A stretch of DNA of 64,000 bases from Aphodoplasma sp045626925. Lineage in GTDB: Bacteria; Bacillota; Clostridia; UBA1381; UMGS1253. The notes beneath the pieces were generated by a model. That model did not search any database. It was not told the origin of the DNA and saw only the letters and a program-made list of their open reading frames with translations. The DNA lies in the NCBI GenBank assembly GCA_045626925.1, contig JAZUQZ010000016.1, positions 43,413-107,412 on the forward strand, given 5' to 3'. Shown piece after piece: positions 53,258-61,779 of the stretch (position 1 is the stretch's first letter; each line of letters opens with the position of its first letter). The translations under genes were made by a program, and so were the position numbers.

Positions 53258-55027
53258 ATGAGCATTTATAAGTTTAAAAAATTATTATGTTTAATTACGG
53301 CTGTCGTGTTGACAGTTTCGTTTGCCTTACCAATAAACATTTTTGCAGAAACGACAGATAAAACTGTTTCAATAACAGTTGAGGGGTCGGGCACGGTTGC
53401 AAAAAACAAAGGTATCGCAGGGGAGACAGACCTTGGAACAGGTGCGTCGGCTACATATCCTTTGGGGACATCATTTACACTCACAGCAGTTGAAGATAAA
53501 ACCTCTACTTTTGTTCACTGGAAGGCTGCAAACAGTGGTGTAATTCTTGGGACTGATAAGACATATTCTGTAACGGTTGATAATGATTTAGAAATAGTCG
53601 CCGTTTTTAAAACTGCAGTTGTGCGACTTTCTGTTATGAATATTGGTAAAATCACAGGCAGTGTCACACCGCCACAAGGAACAACAACAAACAAGAACTT
53701 TGGCGAGGGCGCATCAAACAAGTATAAGCCGGGCACAAGACTTGCACTCACCGCTGTAGAATCATCAACATCCGATAGTGTTTCATCTGAACCAAAAGCT
53801 AAATTTCTTTATTGGATGGATGGTGATACAAAAGAAATAATTACAACTAACAAGTGGTTTTCGATTGTTGCTAATTCGGATTTAAATTTGGTTGCTGTTT
53901 TTAGCTCATCATCAATATATTCATTGAATTCTGCTACACTTGAAGCAGTTATTTCTGCCAAAAACTCTGGCGAAATAGTCAATAATATGGGTATGGGTGC
54001 GGCGAACGGCGAGGAGAATTATTTTTCCGGTAAAACAGGTTCTTTTGCGCGTGGCACCGTGTTTAAACTTACTGCAAAGGAGTCTGTAGCAGACTTCTTA
54101 TATTGGATTACTCTGGACAAAAAAACTGAGCAAAACAAGATAATTTCCTTTGATAAAACATATGTGACAACACTCGTCTCTGATATGAATTTAACTGCAG
54201 TTTTTGGTCCTCGAAGAACTACGAACAGAAAGTATGTAACCTTTCAAAATGCCACAGGCCTTATATTAGAAGAAAAAGCATATAATACGGGCGAGAGCTC
54301 CGCCGATATGATTGTCGTACCAAAAAATCCTACACTTGATGGATATGTGTTTGACGCGTGGTATTTAAACGGCGTGCGCCAATCTATTAAAGCAAATGAC
54401 AAAATTCCCGCAAGCGAGCTTACAGAGCATAGAGTATATACCGCTGCATTTGTGCCCGAAGAAAATACAGCTTACATTATAAATGTCATTGATGGTAGTG
54501 GCAGCGGCACATATAAAGCTAATGAAAATGTTGTTATAACCCTTGACGAAAGCAAAGTCCCGCAAGGGAAGCGCTTTGACCATTGGTTGTGCGATAATGA
54601 TATTTTAAGCTATGATACTACATTTTCATTTAGTGCCGGTGCAATGAGTGATATGACTATCAAAGCTATATATGCTCCAAGTGAGCAAGCAAAAGCAAAA
54701 GTCCCTGAGCTTTCTATTTCTGTTTCAAACTATTCATCCGAGAATAGAACGATTACATTTATGGCACAAAGATTTCTCCCTCTTGATTATGAACTCGTTG
54801 AAACAGGCATTTTAGTAAACTCTGATATAAACTTCACTATTGATACAGTGGGCGTTTCAAAGGTTGTTTCCACATCAAAAAGTCCAAGTGGCCAATTTTG
54901 TGTGACGAAGAAAAATCCATCAAGTGCATCATGGTATGGTTATGCAAAAGCATATTTAGTGTATAGGAAAAACAATGTGAATCGTATCATATACACCAAT
55001 GAAATAACAGTAAAAATCGGCGATTAA
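53258..55027 (+). CDS. Secreted protein with bacterial beta repeats (InlB_B/Flg_new-like)
   Basis: This 589-residue protein has a signal peptide (1-30) and then five or so repeats of about 75-95 residues. Each holds a GxGTGxxxxFxxGTxxxLTA type strand and a closing FxxWxxxxxxxIxxDKTYSxTVxxDxxxxAVF pattern, typical of InlB B-repeat or related beta-grasp modules. The last 110 residues form a different beta domain. There is no SLH or sortase anchor. A surface or matrix role is likely, the ligand unknown. The ATG at 53258 has GGAG upstream. It has its own promoter and terminator. Confidence 0.8.
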   Translation: MSIYKFKKLLCLITAVVLTVSFALPINIFAETTDKTVSITVEGSGTVAKNKGIAGETDLGTGASATYPLGTSFTLTAVEDKTSTFVHWKAANSGVILGTDKTYSVTVDNDLEIVAVFKTAVVRLSVMNIGKITGSVTPPQGTTTNKNFGEGASNKYKPGTRLALTAVESSTSDSVSSEPKAKFLYWMDGDTKEIITTNKWFSIVANSDLNLVAVFSSSSIYSLNSATLEAVISAKNSGEIVNNMGMGAANGEENYFSGKTGSFARGTVFKLTAKESVADFLYWITLDKKTEQNKIISFDKTYVTTLVSDMNLTAVFGPRRTTNRKYVTFQNATGLILEEKAYNTGESSADMIVVPKNPTLDGYVFDAWYLNGVRQSIKANDKIPASELTEHRVYTAAFVPEENTAYIINVIDGSGSGTYKANENVVITLDESKVPQGKRFDHWLCDNDILSYDTTFSFSAGAMSDMTIKAIYAPSEQAKAKVPELSISVSNYSSENRTITFMAQRFLPLDYELVETGILVNSDINFTIDTVGVSKVVSTSKSPSGQFCVTKKNPSSASWYGYAKAYLVYRKNNVNRIIYTNEITVKIGD

Positions 55028-55036
55028 AGCCATAAT

Positions 55037-55076
55037 AAAAAGGCTCCTATAACAGATAAGTCATAGGAGCCTTTTT
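55037..55076 (+). terminator. Terminator of the secreted repeat protein gene
   Basis: AAAAAGGCTCCTAT and ATAGGAGCCTTTTT arms with a 12-base loop are followed by a T run. Confidence 0.9.
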
Positions 55077-55154
55077 TGTGTTTATAAGCCTTTATTGTAT
55101 TATTGTGCCATATTTTCTTATTCTCATTTGTCATCATAAAGTTTTTATATTAAC

Positions 55155-55188
55155 ATACCCCGAAGAGCCACAGCGCCCTTCGGGGTAT
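55155..55188 (-). terminator. Stem-loop after the SLH gene at 55210
   Basis: ATACCCCGAAG and CTTCGGGGTAT form perfect 11-base arms around a 12-base loop. No T run follows on the minus strand, so it may be Rho-linked or protective. Confidence 0.6.
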
Positions 55189-55209
55189 ACTTGTTCTGAT
55201 ACAAAAGTT

Positions 55210-58053
55210 TTATTGATATATTACAATCATCTTCAATGTGCCAGAATATGCCTGCGCAAAAATTCTTGATGCGCCAGGATTTGAACTTACTTCACCAAAC
55301 TCAACTATACTATTTATATTGATGTTTGGCTCTACCGTAGCCGGTGTTGTATTTGTTGAAACTCTATACACTTTAATGTTCGAATTAAGTGCATATCCTT
55401 CTTTGTTTGTTAAATCAAGTGTAGGCGTCTCGCCTGTTGTATCAACAAATGCAGGTACAATCATTATACTCTCGTTTGTTAATGTATAAACCGTGCCATA
55501 TATTGACTTAAATTTCCACTCACCATAATTGTCTTTTGGGGTGTCATGCTTTTGTTCTGCTACAAGGTTTGTAATATCAAGCTGTTTTCGAATATCGTTT
55601 ATCTGACCGCTTCCATTAAAACCAAGGCGAACTATATCACCAATCGAAACTGCGTATTTTGAGTCCATACTCTCTGTTTCATATGTTTTTAAAGTGCCAT
55701 TTTGATATACTTCCATACTATATACATGCTGGCCACTTTTTTGACTTATAATTTCTGAAACATTATTTACAAGGCAAGCAGGCGAATCCGCAGTAATTGC
55801 AACATCTGCCACATTTCCAAACACAACAATTACATTTGCAGTAGATGACGAAGTTGTGTCATATGCCTCTATCGTATATTTTGTGCCCGTTCTAAAAAAG
55901 CTTGTGGCAGTAGAACGGCTATACTTCGATGCTTCTCTTCTGTTTGTAGGAACAACAAGCACCTGTGTCGATGAATTTACAAACACTTTGCTCTCAAATC
56001 CGGTGCCGGACAAATATCTTAGCTCTTCCTTGTTTTTGCCCATTCTCAAAGCATTTTCATCAGTGTTTGGTCCAATATCAAGAACAATTGCACCGCCTTC
56101 ACCTGTAGTAGTTTGGGCAGTAATAATCGATGTAACCTCTCTGTTATTATTTATAACAACCTTTGCAAGCTGTGAATATGTCGCATCGGCTGCACCTGTG
56201 TTTGAAGCCAAAAGCGACGCCGTCTGCGCAAGCTTTGTAAGCACTGCATCACCACTTGTATATGTTTGGTTGTTTATTCTTACCGTGTTTGCCACTTTAT
56301 ACTTTGTCGGGGTAGAAGGCGAACCACTTAATGAAATAACCTCTATTGCCGCATTGTCTCCCATCATATCATATTTGCCCGCAAATGTGATATACATATA
56401 GTTGCCTGATTGCACTTCTGTAATCTTTGCTGCGGCAATTTTGCCATCTTTGTCAAGATAAAATGTGCCCGAAGAGCCCGGCGACATATCAACCTTGCCC
56501 GATAAAACAACCTGGTCAAACTCTTTTGTTGCTTCATATTGCTTTTTGTTTATGTAATACTTCTTCGGCGATGTGTTTGCCACTGATTCAATTTCTCCGG
56601 TTATTGTTTCGTTTGAAACATAGCACTTGAACGAACGCGAATCCCTGCTTGCCGCTACGGAAAGGATGCTCATCGCTCTCAAATCTTCGATTTTCATATC
56701 AGCATTTGTCTTTGCATTCATCAATGTTACTGTATTGTTTCTATCATATGGGTCAATTTGGATACTTTTACCCGTTGTATAATAGTCGTATACCACATAA
56801 TTGTTTGAATGTGTTGAATCAGTTGTTGTTACGGGAGATTTTACTACATATGTATCGTAATCTTCTATAAATAGCGTATCAAATGTCCCATCAGCACCTG
56901 TGTCAATCAATCTTACTTTGCCGTTTAAAAAGTTTGCACTATTCGGGTCAAGCCAATACGACAAATCTCTCTCAGATGCGTCGCCGGATGCAAGATGATT
57001 GTATGCAGCTGTGTTGTATATAAGCTTCGCGCTCGATGAAATATTTATTGTTTGTGTTCTCGAGCTGCCTGTTTTATTTGGCCAATATGTAAGCTTTAAA
57101 CGCGAGAAAGAGTCAATATCAGATGATGCAATCGTAAGCTCTTCATTTTGTACCAATGCAGCCTCCATCGAAATGATGATACCTTTTTCGCCACTGCTGT
57201 CAAGCTTATAATATCCACTTACATATCCACCAAGGTATTGCCTGGCAACATCTGGTGTAACTGCTGCTGTATAATCATATACCGCAACATTTGTGCCCGA
57301 TTCAAGCACAATCTCGCCAGTTTTTGTTCTGTTTGCTCCGCTTCCAAGCGAATAAAGTCCATCAACCTCGCTTACAAGCATATTTTTAAACTCGATTACC
57401 TTTAGCATATCCCTTAAAAGCGTCTTTTGTGTAAGTGCAACTCCGCCACCAACAACAGGCTCCATAAGCTTTATCTCGAGTGAATTAAATACAAGCTGCG
57501 CAACTATGCCACGCGGTGCAGGACCACTTGTTGTAGACTGAATTGCACCCTTTGTAAGCTCAATTTCATTCGCAACAGCTATATAACCACTCGGCCAGCC
57601 ACCCTTTTCAGCTGCAAGCACCTCTCGTCCAAGCGCACATACTATCATTTTAACTGCTTGTTCATATGTAACCGGCGCATTTGGTGCAAATGTGCCATCA
57701 CCCATGCCAAGTATTATGCCCCTGTCATACGCAATTTTTACATAACCACTTGCCCAATGGCCCTCCATATCGCTAAATAATCCCGCCGATGATGATGTGC
57801 CAACCATGTCCTCCATACCAATTGCACGAGTCATAACCGCAGCAAACTCTGCTCTTGTAATTGTATTCTGTGGCTTAAAGCTTCCGTCTTCATAACCCTT
57901 TAATAATCCAAGAGTAACCATTGATTCAATAGCATCGCCATACTGCGTTTTATCCGTAACATCAGTAAATGTAAGTGCCGAGCCACTAATCGACATGCCA
58001 AGCATAATAACAAATGCCAGGCATATCGCCGTAATTCTGTTTCTAAGTTTCAT
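55210..58053 (-). CDS. SLH-domain surface protein, S-layer paralogue
   Basis: This 947-residue exported protein has a signal peptide (1-27) and three N-terminal SLH domains (about 28-205), with KGYEDGSFKPQNTITRAEF and LGMGDGTFAPNAPVTYEQA. The rest is a large beta-rich body with repeated strands, including a SPKKYYINKKQYEA module that also occurs in the S-layer protein encoded next to it. The two share the same domain order, so they are paralogues. It is a minus-strand single gene, with ordinary codon use compared with its neighbour, which suggests lower expression. Confidence 0.87.
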   Translation of the reverse strand: MKLRNRITAICLAFVIMLGMSISGSALTFTDVTDKTQYGDAIESMVTLGLLKGYEDGSFKPQNTITRAEFAAVMTRAIGMEDMVGTSSSAGLFSDMEGHWASGYVKIAYDRGIILGMGDGTFAPNAPVTYEQAVKMIVCALGREVLAAEKGGWPSGYIAVANEIELTKGAIQSTTSGPAPRGIVAQLVFNSLEIKLMEPVVGGGVALTQKTLLRDMLKVIEFKNMLVSEVDGLYSLGSGANRTKTGEIVLESGTNVAVYDYTAAVTPDVARQYLGGYVSGYYKLDSSGEKGIIISMEAALVQNEELTIASSDIDSFSRLKLTYWPNKTGSSRTQTINISSSAKLIYNTAAYNHLASGDASERDLSYWLDPNSANFLNGKVRLIDTGADGTFDTLFIEDYDTYVVKSPVTTTDSTHSNNYVVYDYYTTGKSIQIDPYDRNNTVTLMNAKTNADMKIEDLRAMSILSVAASRDSRSFKCYVSNETITGEIESVANTSPKKYYINKKQYEATKEFDQVVLSGKVDMSPGSSGTFYLDKDGKIAAAKITEVQSGNYMYITFAGKYDMMGDNAAIEVISLSGSPSTPTKYKVANTVRINNQTYTSGDAVLTKLAQTASLLASNTGAADATYSQLAKVVINNNREVTSIITAQTTTGEGGAIVLDIGPNTDENALRMGKNKEELRYLSGTGFESKVFVNSSTQVLVVPTNRREASKYSRSTATSFFRTGTKYTIEAYDTTSSSTANVIVVFGNVADVAITADSPACLVNNVSEIISQKSGQHVYSMEVYQNGTLKTYETESMDSKYAVSIGDIVRLGFNGSGQINDIRKQLDITNLVAEQKHDTPKDNYGEWKFKSIYGTVYTLTNESIMIVPAFVDTTGETPTLDLTNKEGYALNSNIKVYRVSTNTTPATVEPNININSIVEFGEVSSNPGASRIFAQAYSGTLKMIVIYQ

Positions 58054-58187
58054 AATCCACGCCTCCTATGTAATTAAAATGGATAATATCCTATTATCAC
58101 TATAACATTATAACATCCAATAGTCAAGAATTATAATCTGTCATATATGTTACAATTTAACTACACAGACTTTTTTTGATAATAAAA

Positions 58188-58213
58188 AAATCGGTGCCAA
58201 AAGGCACCGATTT
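58188..58213 (-). terminator. Terminator of the S-layer gene
   Basis: AAATCGGTGCC and GGCACCGATTT arms around four bases are followed by a run of seven T on the minus strand. Confidence 0.9.
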
Positions 58214-58237
58214 AATTTTATTGCTTATTGATTACAA

Positions 58238-61200
58238 TTAGCGGCTGTAACGAACGAAGATAACTTCTGTTACAACATCCTTGTAAGCTCTTACAAGTGC
58301 ATAGCTGTAATCTGTGTATGTTGATGTATCGCTTAGGTCCATATCACCGCTCGAAAGCTTTGTGAAGTACGAAGCTGAGATATCGCTGATTGTACCCTCT
58401 GCAAGTTTGAACGAATCAGACAATGCAGCGTTGTATACTGTAACCTTAGCTGTTTCAGGAATATTGATTACTGCATACTCAAGCGGATTAGCGTAGTTCT
58501 GGAAGCTACCAGCTTCACCAAGAAGTGTAACTCTTACGCCGTTTGCTGAAGAAGCAATCTTACCAACATAACCGAAGAACAACTCGTTGTTTGCAGCATT
58601 GTAACGAGCCTCTGCAGCGTCGCCGCCAAGACCATCATCACTACCATTTGTTGCATTGTATGTGTGGTTGAAGATCTTGAAGTCAGCCGGTAGAGCAGAT
58701 GGAGCAGGAAGAATTGTATCAAATGCTGTGCCTGCTGGGCTTGGGCTTGGCTGTGTTAGACCAGGTGTGAATATTGTAGCAATCTGGTCTGCACGACCGT
58801 CTTTGTCATACTTGCAGATGAATGCATCACCGATGTTCATGCTTAGGACAGCACTCTCATCGCCTTGTGCAACCATTGTCTCTTCTGCCAAAGCGCCGTT
58901 CTTCCAATATGTTACATAGTAAACATCGTCAAATCCGATCTTACCCTTTGTATAACCAGCGAAGATGTTAAGAGCTGAAGCTGTGTCAACATCTGCTGTA
59001 GAGTTAAGAACGATAGCAGCCGAGCTACCATTATCTGTCATTGAGAAGAAGTAAATGTCATACTTTGTGCCGTCAACTAGGTCAGCAACTGTCTTAACAC
59101 TATAATCTTCGATTGTCTTACCAGGTGTATTGTCAATGAAGAACAATGTAGCATCAGAAGTTATATCCTGAGTACCAGCAAATCTGCCAAGGCTTTCTTT
59201 CCACTCTGCAGCAACAGCATTACCTGTGAAACCGAACTCATCAGCAGTTGCACCAGCAATTGCGAAGTCGATAGCAGTAATCTTGCTGTCGTTATCAATC
59301 TTGTATGTTACGAATCTGTCGATTGTGCTGTTTGTAGAAACTGCAAGAGCCTGACCAGCGATTGTACCGCTGAATGCATAACCGTTGATAACAGCCTTAA
59401 TGATGTTTGCAGCTGTTAGCGGATCACTTGTTGCAGGTACACCAGAAGGTGTAGGTGTAGCACCAGCATATGCGAACATATCAGCAACTGTCAAAGCTGT
59501 AGCAGCAGGTGTAGCTGTTGAACCATACATCTCAAGAACCTCACGGTTTGTATATGTGCCAGCAGCAGCCTTTACGCCGTTGATTTCAACTTTCTCAGCA
59601 AGCTCATAGCTTACTTCAGCGCCGTCCTTTGTGAACATTCTTACATATGTCTCACCGAACGAACCAACGCCTGTACTGTATAGGTAAGCATAGTTACCAG
59701 ATACGCTTGAAGATTTTACGAATAGAGCGATGTCGCCGTTAGCATCTAGGTAGAACTTACCAGCGTCACCAAGTTTTGGAAGAGCAGCCATACCGCCACC
59801 GATAGCTTCATATTTCTCGCCATCGATTACTACATAGCCCTTTGTGCTGTTAAGCTGAGCTACGCTACCCTCTACAACATCTCTTGTTACAGTGATGTCA
59901 TAGTAAACCGGATCAGACCAGTCATTTGTTGTGATGTTAAGTACATCATACTCCTCAAGGTCAGCTACATCGATAGCTTCGCCATCAAGTGTAATGCTGA
60001 ATGTCTTGAAGTTCTGGTTAACTGTGTTATTAAGAGCAACATATCCTCTTGGAGCTGTTCTCTCAGGCTTAAAGTTAATTCTATTTGTGTTTGTGTTTAC
60101 GCTCTCAACGATAGCGATTTCATATGTTGTTACATCGATGATATCATACTTGCCATCAGCATTCTGGTCAACAAGTGTCATCGAACCTCTTCTGCTACCA
60201 ACTAGGTAATCAGAAAGAACAAGTGTCTCGTCAGCTGTGATGCTTGAACCTGTGTATAGGCAAAGATCCTCAGCAGCAGCTAGAACAGCACTTGAAAGAG
60301 CCATTGAAGAATCATCATTGTATCTGATTGTTGCATTTGGAGCGATTTCTACAGTTGTGATTCTTGAATCTGTATCTCTGTCACCCCAGAATGAAAGAAC
60401 ATAACCAGTAGGTGCTGGAGAACTGAATGCAGCGCTAGCTGTAGCAGGTGAACCAGCTGTATATGTTACACTGATTGTAGCACCTTCAACGCTTGGCTTA
60501 TCGTTTGCACGAACGCCTCTATCCTTAGTATCATCATAAAGATTTGCTAGATCGTCAATAACAACTGTAACATTCTTTGTGCTCTTTGGAGCTACGCGAA
60601 TGATAACGATATCGCCGTTAGCAGCTTCTTTGAAGTAAATCGAAGAAACATAATCAACATAATCTGTAGCGTCTGCACCAGCAAGTGAAGCGTCTACATT
60701 AGCGATTGCCCATGTCTCAGGTGTAGTACCTAGAGCAGCAGCATTAAGCTTATCTTCAACATCAATCTTTAGGTCCTTTGTGATTGTAACATCAACAAAA
60801 CCGTCTTTCATGCTTGTATCCTGAAGATATGTATCTGTGATAGAACCTTCTACCTTATAAATCTTCTGCTTTGTAAGAAGAGTTTTGAACTCTCTCTGGA
60901 TGTTACCGCTACCGATACCACCGTCAAGAACTTCCCAACGAGCATCTGTACCGTATGTAACTCTCTCCATAAGAGGAGTGTTCATAGCGTTGTTAACAAG
61001 AACTGCAACAAGGCTTCTTGCAGCAGGCTCGTCGTTACCAGCAACAGCACCCTTTGTTACTTCATAGTTAGCAGCAACATAAAGATAACCTGTTGGATAA
61101 CCACCAAACTCGTTAGCCATGCTTGTGTAACCAAGTGTAGCCATAACAAGTTTTACAACCTGAACATATGTAACCGGATCTTCTGGACCGAAGTTACCAT

Positions 61201-61549
61201 TGCCATAACCATCGATGCAACCAAGCTGTTGCGCATAAGCGATGTAGCCCGATGCCCAGTGTGAAGCTGGAACGTCAGCAAACGATGTTGCTGTTGTAGC
61301 TAGATCACCTGTGTTAAGCATTGTGCAAAGAACCTTTGCCATCTCTGCTCTTGTGATAGTAGCATCAGGATTAAAGTTACCGTTTTCGTCACCCTTAAAA
61401 ATGTTAAGAGCTGACAAAGTTTTTACTGCTTCAGCATAAGCGGCGTCATCTGCAACGTCAGGATAACCCGAACCAGCAGCCATTGTAACAGTACCAAATA
61501 CCATTACACATGCCAAAACTAATGCTAAAACCTTTTTGAGATTTTTCAT
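58238..61549 (-). CDS. Probable major S-layer protein with N-terminal SLH domains
   Basis: This 1103-residue exported protein has a signal peptide (1-25) and three SLH domains (about 26-205), with FKGDENGNFNPDATITRAEM and GYGNGNFGPEDPVTYVQV. The remainder is a Thr/Ala/Asp-rich beta-sheet body with few Cys, as in S-layer proteins. High expression is suggested by a consensus promoter, a structured leader of about 125 bases, a GGGAGG ribosome site, a strong terminator, and a biased codon choice (for example AAC, GTA/GTT, GCA/GCT and AGA) unlike its neighbours. It probably forms the cell's outer lattice. Confidence 0.85.
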   Translation of the reverse strand: MKNLKKVLALVLACVMVFGTVTMAAGSGYPDVADDAAYAEAVKTLSALNIFKGDENGNFNPDATITRAEMAKVLCTMLNTGDLATTATSFADVPASHWASGYIAYAQQLGCIDGYGNGNFGPEDPVTYVQVVKLVMATLGYTSMANEFGGYPTGYLYVAANYEVTKGAVAGNDEPAARSLVAVLVNNAMNTPLMERVTYGTDARWEVLDGGIGSGNIQREFKTLLTKQKIYKVEGSITDTYLQDTSMKDGFVDVTITKDLKIDVEDKLNAAALGTTPETWAIANVDASLAGADATDYVDYVSSIYFKEAANGDIVIIRVAPKSTKNVTVVIDDLANLYDDTKDRGVRANDKPSVEGATISVTYTAGSPATASAAFSSPAPTGYVLSFWGDRDTDSRITTVEIAPNATIRYNDDSSMALSSAVLAAAEDLCLYTGSSITADETLVLSDYLVGSRRGSMTLVDQNADGKYDIIDVTTYEIAIVESVNTNTNRINFKPERTAPRGYVALNNTVNQNFKTFSITLDGEAIDVADLEEYDVLNITTNDWSDPVYYDITVTRDVVEGSVAQLNSTKGYVVIDGEKYEAIGGGMAALPKLGDAGKFYLDANGDIALFVKSSSVSGNYAYLYSTGVGSFGETYVRMFTKDGAEVSYELAEKVEINGVKAAAGTYTNREVLEMYGSTATPAATALTVADMFAYAGATPTPSGVPATSDPLTAANIIKAVINGYAFSGTIAGQALAVSTNSTIDRFVTYKIDNDSKITAIDFAIAGATADEFGFTGNAVAAEWKESLGRFAGTQDITSDATLFFIDNTPGKTIEDYSVKTVADLVDGTKYDIYFFSMTDNGSSAAIVLNSTADVDTASALNIFAGYTKGKIGFDDVYYVTYWKNGALAEETMVAQGDESAVLSMNIGDAFICKYDKDGRADQIATIFTPGLTQPSPSPAGTAFDTILPAPSALPADFKIFNHTYNATNGSDDGLGGDAAEARYNAANNELFFGYVGKIASSANGVRVTLLGEAGSFQNYANPLEYAVINIPETAKVTVYNAALSDSFKLAEGTISDISASYFTKLSSGDMDLSDTSTYTDYSYALVRAYKDVVTEVIFVRYSR

Positions 61550-61676
61550 AGTCTCAAATCCTCCCTTATAATAATTTTTTAGGTTTTTTGAAAGAGTTTC
61601 TTATGTAGCAGGCCGCGGCCACCCTCTTTCATCTGCGGCCCGCCCGGTGGCAGTTAATACTCTTAACCACCTTCCT
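61550..61676 (-). promoter_or_regulatory. Structured, GC-rich 5-prime leader of the S-layer gene
   Basis: In transcript sense the leader first holds GGTGG/CCACC with inner TTAA/TTAA (a hairpin), then GGCCGC/GCGGCC, and a perfect eight-base stem TGAAAGAG/CTCTTTCA that encloses part of it, before an AT-rich stretch and GGGAGG. The GC-rich part is striking in this AT-rich genome. Long stabilising leaders are known for other S-layer genes. No known riboswitch motif was recognised. Confidence 0.6.
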
Positions 61677-61682
61677 GCATTG

Positions 61683-61711
61683 ATTATAACATCCCAATTC
61701 AAACTCGTCAA
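61683..61711 (-). promoter_or_regulatory. Predicted sigma-A promoter of the S-layer gene
   Basis: On the minus strand TTGACG (61706-61711) and a perfect TATAAT (61683-61688) are exactly 17 bases apart. Confidence 0.8.
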
Positions 61712-61779
61712 TGCAGTTTAAGCAGATGTAACAAAACTGTAAAATAAGTAACACTGTTGTATCACAACTGCTCAAAGTT

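Noticed and set aside
55856..56401. A 181-codon plus-strand open frame
   Set aside because: It is antisense to the SLH gene at 55210-58053, has no ribosome site, and its composition mirrors the complementary gene.
58238..61549. Repeats within the S-layer and SLH genes as a CRISPR or tandem repeat array
   Set aside because: The repeats are protein-level SLH and beta modules with diverged DNA, not short identical direct repeats.
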